A DNA stretch of 64,000 nucleotides from Epiperipatus broadwayi (taxonomy: Eukaryota; Onychophora; Udeonychophora; Euonychophora; Peripatidae): contig JAQFVV010012506.1 in NCBI GenBank assembly GCA_028023455.1, positions 2,350,714 to 2,414,713 of the forward strand, given 5' to 3'. The notes below the pieces were generated by a model. It was not told where the DNA came from. It saw only the letters and a program-made list of their open reading frames with translations, and ran no database searches. Each line of letters starts with the position of its first letter. The first letter of the stretch is position 1. The translations under genes were made by a program, and so were the position numbers. Below, in pieces: positions 37,065 to 50,029 of this stretch.

Positions 37065-40000
37065 GAAAATTTAACCATTAGTCATTATTAACACATGTGT
37101 GCAAGTGTTATATATATATATAGTTGCATTCATGTAAGTGCATTCTCTAACCGCTAGACATAACAGTCTGGATATCGCAAGCTTCATAAACAATTAGTAA
37201 AATCATCATCTCAAAGTTTAATTACAGTTTACATTATCAACAGAAAACCATTAACATAGCATGAGACTGAAGTTGGTGCTAATTGTATTTCATCTTGTGA
37301 TGAATCTGATTTCTTACCAGTTCACAAATGAACCCACATATTGTCAAATAGTGATAATAATTAAAATATGTAAAATAAATTACACATAAAAACATATTGT
37401 TTTAAATAAAATTAAATAGTTAATAAAAAAAGTAAAAAAAGTTTGTCTTGTATCAATTTTTTTCAAATATTTGAAATTTCTTATTAGTCATACTTTATTT
37501 CCTTATTTTTTTTTATACAAATTTTAAAGTAATTTTACCTTGTTGCTTTGGTTTTATGCAATTTCTGAAAATTAAGGAACATATCCCACATTTTTCAATG
37601 TAAGTTAAGTCTATTTTTGTGTGATTTTTTTAATGTGGGTTTTCTGTGGAACCCATCTACCACATAAAAAGAAACCCAGGTGTAATGCATATATACATTT
37701 TGATTGTATTCATATATGTTTTATTTTTAAAAATAGAACTTAATAAATTTGACTGTAATTTAAACAAAAAAAAACATATATTGTCATAGTGTTGTCACTT
37801 TTTTTGAAATAGATCAGAAATGCATTTATAAAGATGGTACTAAGATTTTTTGAAATATTTTAAGAATTATAAATACAAATTTAAAAAATAATATAATAAA
37901 CTTTTCAGTTTCAAATTATATTTTTTTATTTATTCATTCATGTTTTAAACATAGTTTTTACCCAACAAAGATTTCAATAAATTTTTTTGAGTTGCTACTT
38001 GATGATATTCCTGAACACTGTCCAATATAAAGAAAGTTGCTCTGTTTTTATTGTGCACTATTATTTTTTTAAATATTTTCAAACATTAAATATGATTTGT
38101 AAGAATGCATTTTGTTTATAAACTTAAATTACTACCAAATCAAATCTAATTAATTGAATTCTTATATAAAAATTTAATATTGAGTCAAAAATGTTGAACT
38201 TTAAAAAAAAATTATCATTAGTGCTAACAAAAGAAAATATCATTTTTCTAAAGAGTTAATTTCAGTTTGTTTTGAAAATGTGAATGAAAATATATTAATC
38301 TCTGAGAAAAGAGCTTTTTAATTTTTAAAATATCTCAAATTATTTTAAAACAGTATCAGCAATGATGTATTTTCCTTTATTTTCATGACATCACTGATCA
38401 GAATTCCATGATTTTCTTTGTTAATATTACTCTAGATGTTATTACCTTCTATTTTTAAACATAATATATATACATAATAGTGCATAATGTATACTTTTGA
38501 TTTTAAATATTTATTACACAGATATTGTGTAAAAATAGTCATAAGTCTTAACAAACTTTATAAAAACAAATATTTTAAAACATTCTCTAATTGATCTCAT
38601 GAAAGTGTGACCACCAATTACAAAGGAACACATCAATCAAAGAGAAGCAGGGAGTGCTTAAAACTCTTTGTGTTGCCATATTTTGAGTTTACTGGCACAA
38701 ATTTTGATTTTTTTTAATTAAAAAAATCAGTGTTTTAAAACCAGATGAAATTATGAATTAAAAAAATTGTAAATTATCTCAACAGATGCCTCTAGCGATA
38801 ACATTTTTTTAAAAAAAAAAATTGAATATTGCATTTTTTTAGATTCTCTGAGATATTGCCTCATGCTAATGACTAACATTGTTAATAATAATAGCAATAA
38901 TGTATAATTATTGTTTTAAAATATATAAAATACTTAAAAAAGATTACTTAATTGTGGAATGCACATTGATCACATGTTAGGATTGACATTATTATTAAAA
39001 AGAAAATAATTTAAAGCAACATATCTTGAAAAAAAAAAAATCATCTGCAGTTTTCTGAAAATACCATAGCTAAAATGTACATTTTACCAAAGGTTTAGAA
39101 TAAATTTAGCTTCATTGCCAATCTTAAAATGCATGGCAAGCTAAATTAGGAAGATCCTTTTTAAATACAGAACCCAACTTCATATGGAAAATATTTAAAT
39201 TGGAGTAGAATATCATGGATTGCCTCACCCTCTGCAGCAATTTAATAAATAAATCAAAGAATTATCTTTAAAATGGATAGTCAATAGTAAATGTTGCATA
39301 TGAAATTCAAGAACAAATAATAATGAGGATTTTCAGTCAAAAACTAAAATACATATATCAGAACTCTGAAATAAATAACTAAAGGATATTTCATATTTAT
39401 GACTATGAACGTAGTTGAATTTAAATCAAAATTAGACACCATGACATCTCCATTTGTGCTTATGTTATTTGTAAATTGTAATATAAGCTGTTAAATTATA
39501 GATTAATTTTTATTACAGATACATCACTTACTGTTATTTTATACTTTTTATAATTTTTTAATATATATTTTGTAGTAATAAGTTAATAGTTAATCTTTCA
39601 AATATTTAATGTTTAAATAATATTTTAGTTTTAATTTGAGATAATGAAAGCTTCAGAAAGGTTTATTTATCGTTGACATTATTATAAGAATAAATTATTT
39701 ATTAATCAAATTAATTTTATTATCAAAATTCAAGTTAAAAATATAAACGATTTTCTTTAGAATGTCACAATTGTCTTTTATAAATTCGTAATAAAACAGA
39801 TAAATGTAAGGTGAGAGTGGATACGCAATTAAGATTGTTAAATCACATGGATGACCTGAATTTAAATAATTTTTTAAAGTTCATATTATATATGTTAAAT
39901 GATTAAATGTTTGCTATAATTTTATGGAATTTATCATAAAATAATAAGATAATTTAAGAAATTCAGGTTTACAGAGATGATTGAGTTTGAGATATACATG

Positions 40001-41148
40001 TAATGAGATGCATGAAAACATTATTAATAGTTTGAGATAATAATTCTGTTGATAATTATATTTTATATTGCTCTGTCTCAAGTATATAACTGCAGAAGTG
40101 GTATTTGTTCTTTAGTGCTAAATAAATAAAAATACAGATGTGTTTTACTTTCATATCCTTAGTAAATATAGATGCAGATGTGATATTCCTGCTTTTATGC
40201 TAAATAATGACATGCATTTGCCATTATTTGTACATTCACACATTATAGAGAGCATCTGACATACAATAATTAGTTTGCTACATATTATGGTAAGTATTAA
40301 TGTAATGATATTTTATAAGCATATATATTCTTGCACGCACCTGATTCATTTTATATATATATCACTTTTAGCAACCCATGCATTGTTAAAATTGAGATAT
40401 TATTTTTATCCTTTACACAATTTATTATGATTTCATTATTAATAGTTTTAAATTAACTTCTAGATTAACATGATTGACAAATTAAACTTGTTATTGAAAG
40501 CTCAAAAAATAGATTATCTGTTCTGTCCTTAGACATTTGCTAACATAATTGGTAATTAATTATAACTAGAGAGAGAGAGAGTTTAGTCACTTTCTATATT
40601 ATTTTACGTATATATATATGTGTGTGTGTTGAGATGCTTTGATTGATTTCAACATTTAATTGGTATGCCAGTTGGCTAAGCTAATTTTAATTTTCATTTC
40701 AGTTTTTTTTTTTTTTTATTTAAGTTGTGTTTTTAGTGAGTATGATATGATATGTATATATATATGCACTCACTAATCATAAAATATTTTAAACTTAGGT
40801 CATATTTAATGTAACAATTTTATTGCCAACAAAAATAATCTTTGTAACTAATTTTGTCATCTTTCTGAGGAAAATGTTATAGTATCTAAAGTCCATGCCT
40901 ATTCTGGAAAATTTTATTTTTGATCTCTTTTAATAAGTAAGGGTCTAACAAAAATATATAATTTCATTTATATTAAACATTGTCATATGTAAATCCTTTA
41001 ATTAAGACAATTCGCCTGGAATTTAATAATTAAGGTAAAAATGAAAATATTTTAATCACTGGTGCTGATCAAGAAGATTCTGGAAATCCTGAATGGATTC
41101 AATAAGCAGTGAGCTATACAAAACGCCAACTAAAAATTATTAATTTAT
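37065..41148. other. AT-rich DNA without recognisable genes
   Basis: Nothing recognisable except simple repeats such as (GA)n near 40569 and (TA)(TG) near 40610. Confidence 0.55.
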
Positions 41149-41151
41149 TCT

Positions 41152-41403
41152 TCAATCCCATTTTGCTTTGACTCTCTGATGCCTGTATATTCTACTTTCT
41201 ATTAGAAATGCCCATTGGTAAAAATGAATGTAAATACCACTCCAGTTGCTATATCTGAAAATATGTGCAGTTGGCATTCCAAAAGATGAACTTTTCAAGC
41301 ATGAACTTCTTTCTCCAACATAAGCTAAATTAGCTAGAAAACTGACCTCATGAACTTGGCAACTGCCAACCTCATCAAGGCAGCACTTCTCAACATACCA
41401 CAA
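41152..41403 (-). other. Unidentified 83-codon minus-strand open frame
   Basis: The frame has a balanced composition (EKCCLDEVGSCQVHEVSFL…SNWSGIYIHFYQWAFLIES) and a higher GC content than its surroundings, so it may be a fragment of a dispersed repeat or an old coding sequence. I do not recognise it. It ends ~140 bp before the inverted-pair element that starts at 41545. Confidence 0.25.
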
Positions 41404-41544
41404 ACAAGTAGAAGAGCACAGAAAATGATATCAATGTAAAAGAGTAATACTCCTTCAAAAATAATCTGTTGAGAAAGTAAAATCTCTCTACCCATATCAC
41501 TATGGAAAACTTGATATGAACTATATTGTTGTTATATATACATA

Positions 41545-43430
41545 TATATTATAATGATCGGGGAGAAAGTGATTTTAATGTATCTGCACTACAGGGCGCC
41601 ACTAAGCATTTGAACCTAAAAAATTTATATAGTAGGCAGATACATAAGTTTAAAAAAAAAATTTTTATTTTAATTTATACATTTGGATTCCGACCGATAG
41701 CCCAATGTCACTAGCTCAGTGGAACAGCAGAGATTTATATTTTATAAATTCTTATATAAGAATATTTCAATATTAAAGAATAAAATAAGCCACTGCCAAT
41801 ACACAAACATTTATTTATGCACATATAAATTTTGAATCATTTTAGAATCACTTTTATTTTAAAATTTTCCTTTTATAAAACATTAGAACTTTACTTTAAA
41901 ATTTAACCCACATTTTAACTTTGTTTTTTAGAATTTAATTTACGTTTAAACTTTTATTTTCTAAGTTTGCACAGATGAATTTATAAAAGTTTGTTTTATA
42001 ATGTTGAGTATAGATCGGTTACACAGATTACACAGTTAAAAATATTTCAAAATAAACATAAACGATCAAAATATAAAGTCATTGATGGAATTGCAGAGGG
42101 AAATTTATAAGAAACCCAATGGCATTCATCATAAGATGCCGCATTGACACCAATAACTAAAAAGACATCCGAATAAATACATTTTAGATACTCACCATAA
42201 GGTATCATTATTTACCGAATGTCTATATATTCTGATCAAATATGAAAACCAAAAACATAATTAACCGATAACGAATCCATGCAAGCGTCTACACCCAACT
42301 TAAATTTAATGCATTTAGAGTGTTGAGTATGAATAGACTACATAGATTGCATTTGAAAAGAAAATATTTTATCCCTTATTTAACCTTAGGCCAAAAGTTC
42401 GCAGTTAAACCAACGTCAATCCATCTGATATATCGATGTATTCAATGTAATACGAATACGACAGCACAAATATAGGTTAAGAGAAGAAATTGACTCTTGT
42501 CCAGATAGGAATACTACATCTATCTGACAAGAAGAGCAATAAAAAAACTCCATAGGAAGGGACTGTGGTTCTTTTTGCCCGACTTACAATCCCATCCATA
42601 GGCAACAGGGGGTGTGTGGCATATACTAGCAATTCTTCCTGTAGTGAACCTCGTACTACATCTACTAATTACACCAATATATCCAATCCATTGACCCAAT
42701 TCAACTATGAAATGAATAACCTAAGATTTCCCTTCCCTAATAAAACTTCACAAATCTATATAGCCATTCATGCCCAACTTAAATTTAACATTTATATAAT
42801 TTAGTTTAATGAAAAACAGAAATCATAATAAAAACTTAAAGAACAAAAAAAAAATAAATAAATGGAAATGATTTTACAAAAGAAATACATTTAATAAAAT
42901 TATAACTAATTTAGTCAGATAGGAAATTCTTCTATTTAAAATATTGAAAAGTTTGTATTTTAGAGTTCTTATTGTTTCAAATTAATTAATGTTCATTAGA
43001 TTTCATAAAGTTCTTACGATATTAACAAGTCTGTAGTTTCTAATTTCTTGCAGTTGCTTGCCATTTGGAATCCAGTGTTAAATCCCCTGATTATCCTGTG
43101 GTCCTCAATATAGGAAAAACAATGTTTCATTTCTTTTTTTTATAACAACTGAAGGAATTGAAAGTGCGTCTTTCAATCCCTTCACCTCCAACTCTCCGAC
43201 TTAACACATCTCCATCCTCTCTTAAATTTTCTTCACTCACTAAAAATTTATTTCCAAACTTTTTCTTTTATATGTACACTTTCAGATCCAATGGGCATTA
43301 CGTCATCGATGATGATGATCCTTTTGCTGAGGTCCGATTCCCCGATGGATTTCTTTCATTGGCCATTCTGTTCCTATTGTTTTTCCTCTCCTATCTGACC
43401 TTTGCTTATGAATTTTGAAATGCCCAAGGG
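41545..43430 (+). mobile_element. Inverted-pair element, left copy (forward)
   Basis: This unidentified repetitive element has a diverged inverted partner at 47930-49620. Shared landmarks in this copy are, in order: attataatgatcg at the outer end (41548); tatctgcactacagggcgcc (41580); tcactagctcagtgga, an A-box-like tRNA motif (41708); sub-unit P (about 42000-42310, starting gttgagtatagatcgg); sub-unit Q (about 42322-42800, starting gttgagtatgaatag and ending cccaacttaaattta); and block R (about 43030-43430). P and Q begin and end alike, so they are divergent tandem units. The small frames at 42565 and 43158 show no known domain. Helitron-like, PLE-like and SINE-derived satellite origins are all possible. 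Confidence 0.75.
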
Positions 43431-43434
43431 CTAT

Positions 43435-45775
43435 TTTACTTTTACTAATTAAAATTAAACATTTCCATTTTATACAATAGAATTAATTAAATTATTTTGC
43501 AAACTTAAAGATATATTTTTATCTCTAAATCTTTTTAAGTTTTTGCTTTTAAAATACTTTTTCTCCTTTTAATAAAGTTTTATTTTAATTTTTTTTTCAT
43601 CTGTGCAATTTTATATATATATATATGAATTTAAGATAGAATTAATTTTCAATTTTTATGTCTAAAAAAAAAAAAAGTTTTTAAATGAGAACTTTTCAAT
43701 GTCTCAATTTAAAAAAAAAATAATGTAACGGCATATATGCCCTTTACAATATATATCAATAAGTCAGTGAATGATTTAAATTTGTGTTATCAATTTATAG
43801 TTTAATATGTATGTTGTTATTAATAGTAATTTTTTATATAATGCAATTTTAAGTTAACAGGTTCTTTCCCCCCTCCCATTTCATGGTTGTTTAAAAACCT
43901 AACTTTTCTTAGCAAAGGAAAAAAAAGAATTCTCTTAAGTTATAAAAACGAAATCTAGATTAATATTTTTTAAATACCTGATTTTGAATAATATTTTAGA
44001 ACTGAAACTTAATCATTTATATTATATATGTATAATAATTTTTATATACTTTAAATTGTTAAAAGTTTTGGCAGTCTTGTGCTTGATATTTTATCATACA
44101 CGTCTTTCAAGAAAATATATTGTTCTGCTTTTGTGTGTGCATGCATATAAATGATTCCTTTATAAATATTACTAGAGGTTTATTTATGCATTTGGTCTTG
44201 GTTTATCATTGTACTTACCACTAGATATAGGCTGATTCTGATTTAGCTTAGGGTTATCAATGTCTTTGCCCAGACTTAATTCATCTATAATTGTCTCTGT
44301 CATAATTACTGCTGGGAATTGGTGTTTTTTATTGATTATGTATTGATCAAGCATAGTAAAGCTTCCCATGCATTTGATATATTTGTTTCTTTTTTATTTC
44401 ACATGGGTTATTTATGGCCTTATTATTGTTCATTACCTATTTCCTCATGGCATGGGTCTTGCACCACATATGAGCCTAGTTCAAAAATTTCAGCATGTGT
44501 GACCTGGTTTTATAATAAAATCTGCCAACTAATAATTGATGTTGTTTCAATAGGTTATGGTCAAATATGAAGCATCTAGCATAAGAACAGTTCTGTTAGA
44601 GAACACTTCATTATTTTAATGAACAAAAAATAAATTTGAAGAGAGGAATAATGAGAGAATAAAAACTGATCAACTGTCATAATATATTAGCTACTTTTAA
44701 AAAAGTCATACTCAATTTACTAAAATGTATGAACTAACTTAGTTCAAAATCAATCGATTGATGTAAACTAATTATTTTTGTTTTGTGTTTTACTATGGTT
44801 GTTGCAGTAATAAACATTGTCATTAATTGTTATATTTGTCTGATGTTTATAGAGTTTTTAATTTCTGAGCTATATTTGTTTATAACAGTTGTATGGAATA
44901 TGGCTTTATGTTTAGTGTTATGGACAATGAGATGATGATGATCCTAGTTGGTGCAAAAGGGATACTCTTTAAAGTTCATGCACTACATTTTATTTCATTT
45001 ATTAAATCTTTAGAAATTTAGTTTATAGTTGGCCAGTGCATTAATGGTACTAAGTTGCCAGAGCATTGATAATGGTCAGTATAATTTTATTATCTCATCA
45101 TTTTTTGGCTTATTATTGTATTTTGATGGAATAGTACCTAAGTATGTGCATCCACATAATTATTGTCTGTATACCTGCACTATGTTGGCAGTTGTTAAAT
45201 AATTAGCCTGGTCTATAGTGGATCACTTTCATGTGCAGTCACAAGATTGACTGTTGATTTATTTTTATTGTTGATCATACATGATGATGAATGATTATTA
45301 TTTTTGTGTAATGCTGATGAACTTAAAGTTAGTTCTGTGCTGATCTCTCATGCCCTTTCAATGTATATTTAATTTATATTTTGTTTATTTGAGGATGATG
45401 ATGGTTTACTATCTTCTCATAATTCACCCCTAATGTGTCCTCTGGTTGCAATTAGCACCCAACTTGTGGGATCACTATTTCCATACTGTTATAATATATA
45501 TACACAAATTCAACCCAATGTATATTTCTAACTGAAAATTCAATATAAAATGTCAGTCACCCGCCCCTTAATGTTATGTTTTTCAGCAATGATCTGTTGT
45601 AAATAAGTTTAAATTTCAAACAACATGATCTTAAAGAAGATAGCATTGCTGGAAAAAATTGTAATGTTGGGGGGGGGGGGTGATTATTACCATTAAATTT
45701 TTTTTAATATGCTTTTAATAAATAAGTAATAAATGTAATAAGTGTGCTTATATGCAACTACAAAGAAGCTTGTTA
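43435..45775. other. DNA between the inverted copies, no gene recognised
   Basis: AT-rich at first; about 44180-45500 has a more balanced composition but no readable ORF or known domain. It contains a G11 run at about 45670. Confidence 0.45.
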
Positions 45776-45779
45776 TTTA

Positions 45780-46175
45780 TTACTATGTCAACTGCTTGCA
45801 CTTAATAAATTTAATATATTTACATTTGTTACTATCATTTCATTAGATTTGAAAATTGCTTTGTAGTAAATCGAAAGATTTCGCATTTTTTATTTATATA
45901 TAATATTTAGTGAATTAAATGTGAAGGTGTTTTAAACTTCACGCTCTTAGTTCGAGATACTTGAGTCTGGCTTATTTATATATAAATTTAAGCATAGAAG
46001 AAGGTGGGTCCCATCTTTTTCTGATAGTTCTGACTGCTCCACATGCAATCATTGTTACATTGATTGGCTGTCACATAAGCATTTTTAAAAGCGCATCTGC
46101 CGAAGGTTTTAGCCTTTCACGTTACTACTATGTCAACTGCTTGCACTTAGTAAAATTAATATATTTATAATCATT
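45780..46175 (+). repeat. ~347-bp repeat, copy 1, with duplicated ends
   Basis: The unit is bracketed by a ~40-bp direct repeat: tatgtcaactgcttgcactt at about 45784 and again at about 46129. Inside lie agatttcgcatt, a gtgaag…cttcac hairpin, tgagtctggctta and gattggctg (an inverted CCAAT box). Copy 2 at 49630-50025 has the same order. It is 1.1 units of a tandem repeat or a small element with direct terminal repeats. The 69-codon frame within it is probably non-coding. Confidence 0.75.
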
Positions 46176-46179
46176 ATAG

Positions 46180-47925
46180 TTTATCTTGCTCTAAATATGT
46201 TAATGCTATAAGTTTTCAAAAGCATTAAGCCGTATTTTATTTATAGAAATAACAAACTTCTCTGTAATTGCATTCCATTCCATATAGAAGTACAAACAAT
46301 TAACATCATTAAATAAGAAATACATGATTTCCTAAAAGGATTTTTCTGGTAAACTTGAACATGGATTTTGTGTGAGATATAGACACTATGTTAAAAGGAT
46401 TATGTGAAACACATTCTAAACAAGTGCAATGTTAATTGTTTTCATTGGGAAGGTATGACAGAGGATAGAATATATTGGAGAGCTATAATTGGTTGTGGTA
46501 TTGAAGTATTTCAGAAAGAAAAGTTTTCTACTGAAGAACTTAAGTCAACATAAAATAGTACATAAACCAAATAATTTGTGATTCACACATTGGTTCACAT
46601 AGTTATCATAAAACCTATTTCTAGAACAGTTTTTTTTTTTTTTACTATTTTTTTTTCTTATTTATCTTTCTTTTTTGTTTTTGGAGTTTTAATGGCCATA
46701 TTCATTGACAACTGATTGTTTATTGTTATTATTCTATATAATACTTAAACTGTAACAATATTTTGTTGCATTGAAATAACTACACAGATATGTTAAAAGT
46801 TATGTTATATATATATTTAATTGTTTTATATTTATATTTTTGTATAAATTTATTTATATAATCTATATCTGGAAGCAGAAAAGTTATGAATAATGAATTT
46901 AAAGAATCTATAAAAGACATGGGCAAAAGAAGTAGATCAACAAAGAAATTAATCAATGTTTTTTAAATAAAAGGAATTTCAGAAGTTTTTAAAAACCAGA
47001 AAGACATAGATACATGGTTTTGTTTGATATGTAAAACTCAGTTGTTTTGGAAGATTTGTAATAAAAGATGATGGTAAACAATTGAGTATATTTACGTAAT
47101 TACTATTGATAAAACTATCTTTACTCTTTATCTTAAGATAATACCTACTCCATTATTTTTACTAAAATATTAAAGTAAAATAATTGATGATTTGTTGTTC
47201 AGGGGGTTATATGACATTTGAGGACAGAATGTGACAAGGCTGATTGGATATATGGATCGTTACTTTTTGAGTTTACTACTCAGCCACTGCATCAAATCGT
47301 TACATTGTATTCAAAATCAAAAATGAAAAAAAAAAAATTTATCTTTTAAACATTTTCTAACAATCTTCTCACTTTATTTTGCAAAGACCTATTTTATTTA
47401 TTCCTTTTCTTTTAATTTGTAATAATACAGTGATCATTTTAACTATTTAATTCAAACTCTAATATTCTAGATTTTTTTTATTATACTATTTTAAATTAGA
47501 AATCTTGGCATCTTACTGTTATCTGGATTGATTGGGGTAAGTTATTTTTCTTTTATCCTTCCACTGGCATAATAATGCTTTTTTATAATTATATATATTG
47601 TAACGATATATAAATATCACATGATAGTTTTGCTGTATTTTGATATATAAATATGTCGTTACATTAATTTAAAATAAAAACTTAAAAGTTCGCAAATAAA
47701 AGTAAAAAACTAAACGCTAAAATTAAAATGTTTGTTAAACGTATATACATTCGCACAGAGGCCAAACTTTAAAAATATTTTTTTTAAAAAAACAAAAAAG
47801 TATTCGAACATACTTTTTTATAAAAAAGTACAAGATTTAAAAATAAAAACAGGTATTAATTAATGTAATCTGTAAATGGAAATGATTGTTTATAAATTGT
47901 TTGAAAAGCAGGCTAGCCTTGGGCT
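46180..47925. other. AT-rich DNA without recognisable genes
   Basis: No gene or identifiable repeat was seen. Confidence 0.5.
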
Positions 47926-47929
47926 CTTG

Positions 47930-49622
47930 TATAATTAAAATGATCTGATGAAATTTAGATAAGAAAATAAAGAGAAATTAGTTTGACCAATGGAAGCACC
48001 AAACCTTGGCTCAGACCCTAACGAAAGTGATGGATTAGTGATGTTTTGTTGATTGAATCCGTGTGGATTAATATAAAAAGGGAAATACAGTTTTTTCAGG
48101 AGTTCCAGCATTGTGTGTTTGAGAGTTATGGTAGGACGCACATACCACACTCTCTATTTAAAAAAGAAAAAGGAAAAGACTGTGATACCTTGAACCAGCT
48201 ATTGTCATCTCCAGAACATTATCTTCCAATGAAGGCGTCGCGGGAATTAAAAGCAGAAACCTGGACTCTTTTACCGTAAGCTATATTGACATGAACTCTA
48301 AATTTAAAAATAATTAAGAACTTTCGTTCAAGCTTATGAACTTCTATCTGACTTTTTTAAGTTTAAAATCAAATTAATAATGTTTAATTTTATATGTTTT
48401 CCGATTGATAAAAATCATTTCCATTTTTTTTTTCTCTTATTGTATAAATTATTTATTGTTTAAATTTTAAATGATGAAATTTAGGTTGGGTATAGACGTT
48501 GCATAGATTCATTAGCGGTTGATTATGTTGTGGTTTCCACAGTCGATTAGAATATATAAGTCAACGATTTTAATGCAGGCATCTTACGATGAATGCCATG
48601 GGGCCTTGTGTATTCCCTTTTTGCAATTGATGTTATCGATGATTTTGTATTTTGATCGATTGTGTTTAATTTGGATGTTTTTGACCGTGGAATCTGTGCA
48701 GCCGATCTATACTCAACATTTTAAAAACAAATTGTATAAAAATAATTTGTGCAAACGTATTTAAATGTTAAATTTAAGTCGGGCGTGAATGGCTATATAG
48801 TTTTGTAAAGTTTCGTAGTTGAATTGGTTCAATGGATTGGATATATTCGTGTAATTGTAGATGTAGTATGAGATCCGCTACGGGCAGGATTATATATATA
48901 TGCCACACACCTTCTGTTTGCCTATGGATGGGTTTGTAAGATGGCAAAGGACCACAGTCCATTCTTATGGAGTTTTATGTTTATTGTTCTACTTGCCAAC
49001 AGATGTGACATTCCTGTTGGTGGAGAGACAATGTCTTCTCTAATTCTACTTACTGATCAGATGTACATTCCTGACAGTATAGTATTTTGTGTTGTCGTAT
49101 TTTCATGCTACATTGAATACATAAATGTATCAGATAGATTGGCGCCGGTTTGATTGCGAAATTTGTTGCCTAAGGTTAAATCAGGGAAGAATATTTTCTT
49201 TTCAAATGCAGATCTATTCATACTCGACTATCTAAATAAAATATTAAACTCATTGAAACTTAGTTAAATGTAAAATTAAAAGTTAATATAAAAATCTAAA
49301 ATGTTAAACTTATTCCTCAAATTAGAATGATTTTATATGTGCGTAAATAAATATTTTTATGTGTTAATTTCTGGCAGTGGCTTTTACTCTTTTATATTTA
49401 AGATATAAAATTTATATTTTATTATCTCTGCTACTCCACTGAGCTAGTGACTTGGGCTAACGATCGGAATATTTAAATAAAGTGGAATCTTAACAGCGCG
49501 TATCTGCCTACTCTATAAATTTTTCTAGATTTAAATGCCTAGATGGCGCCTTGTAGAGCAGATATCGTTTTTGCGGTTAAATTCGATCTTCACTTTCATT
49601 TCGATCATTATAATATATTATG
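47930..49622 (-). mobile_element. Inverted-pair element, right copy (reverse)
   Basis: On the minus strand this copy reads attataatgatcg (49615), ctacaaggcgccatctag, tcactagctcagtggagtag, unit Q (about 49260-48780, including the conserved ggactgtggtcc…ccatccataggcaa and ggtgtgtggcatata), then unit P (about 48720-48480, ttgagtatagatcgg…), then block R (about 48300-47930). Compared with the left copy, P and Q are in swapped order. Divergence between copies is obvious but alignment is unambiguous over most of the length. Short frames inside (48046, 48519, 48941) have no recognisable domain. Confidence 0.75.
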
Positions 49623-49629
49623 AATTTAT

Positions 49630-50025
49630 TTCAATTTTCAACTATCTGCACTTCGCAAATTAAAATATTATTTACATACTTTACTGCTTGTTATGTATTC
49701 TAAAAACTAATAGGATTTCGCATTGTATGTTTATGATTTAGACTCAGTGAGTTATTTGTGAAGATATTTAAAGCTTCAAGCTTTCAAACCTAAATACTTA
49801 TGACTGGCTTAGATGTATAGAAAGAAAAGTTGAGAGAAGGGGAGGGGGGCACCCTTTTCTCGTAAAATCTTTGTTGTGTGTTTGTGTTTGATTGTCATTT
49901 GAACAGCTATCATGTCATCTGATTGGCTGTTGGATAGGTATTGTAACGAGTGCACCGAGATTTGGCAGTATCTCAATTTATTTCAATTTTTAACTATCTG
50001 TGCTTCGCAAATTAAAATATTATTA
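49630..50025 (+). repeat. ~347-bp repeat, copy 2, abutting the right inverted copy
   Basis: This is the same arrangement as 45780-46175. The terminal direct repeats are caactatctgcacttcgcaa (about 49638) and ttaactatctgtgcttcgca (about 49986). Internal landmarks are ggatttcgcatt, tgactggctta and gattggctg. The copy follows immediately after the outer end of the reverse element. Confidence 0.75.
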
Positions 50026-50029
50026 TGAA

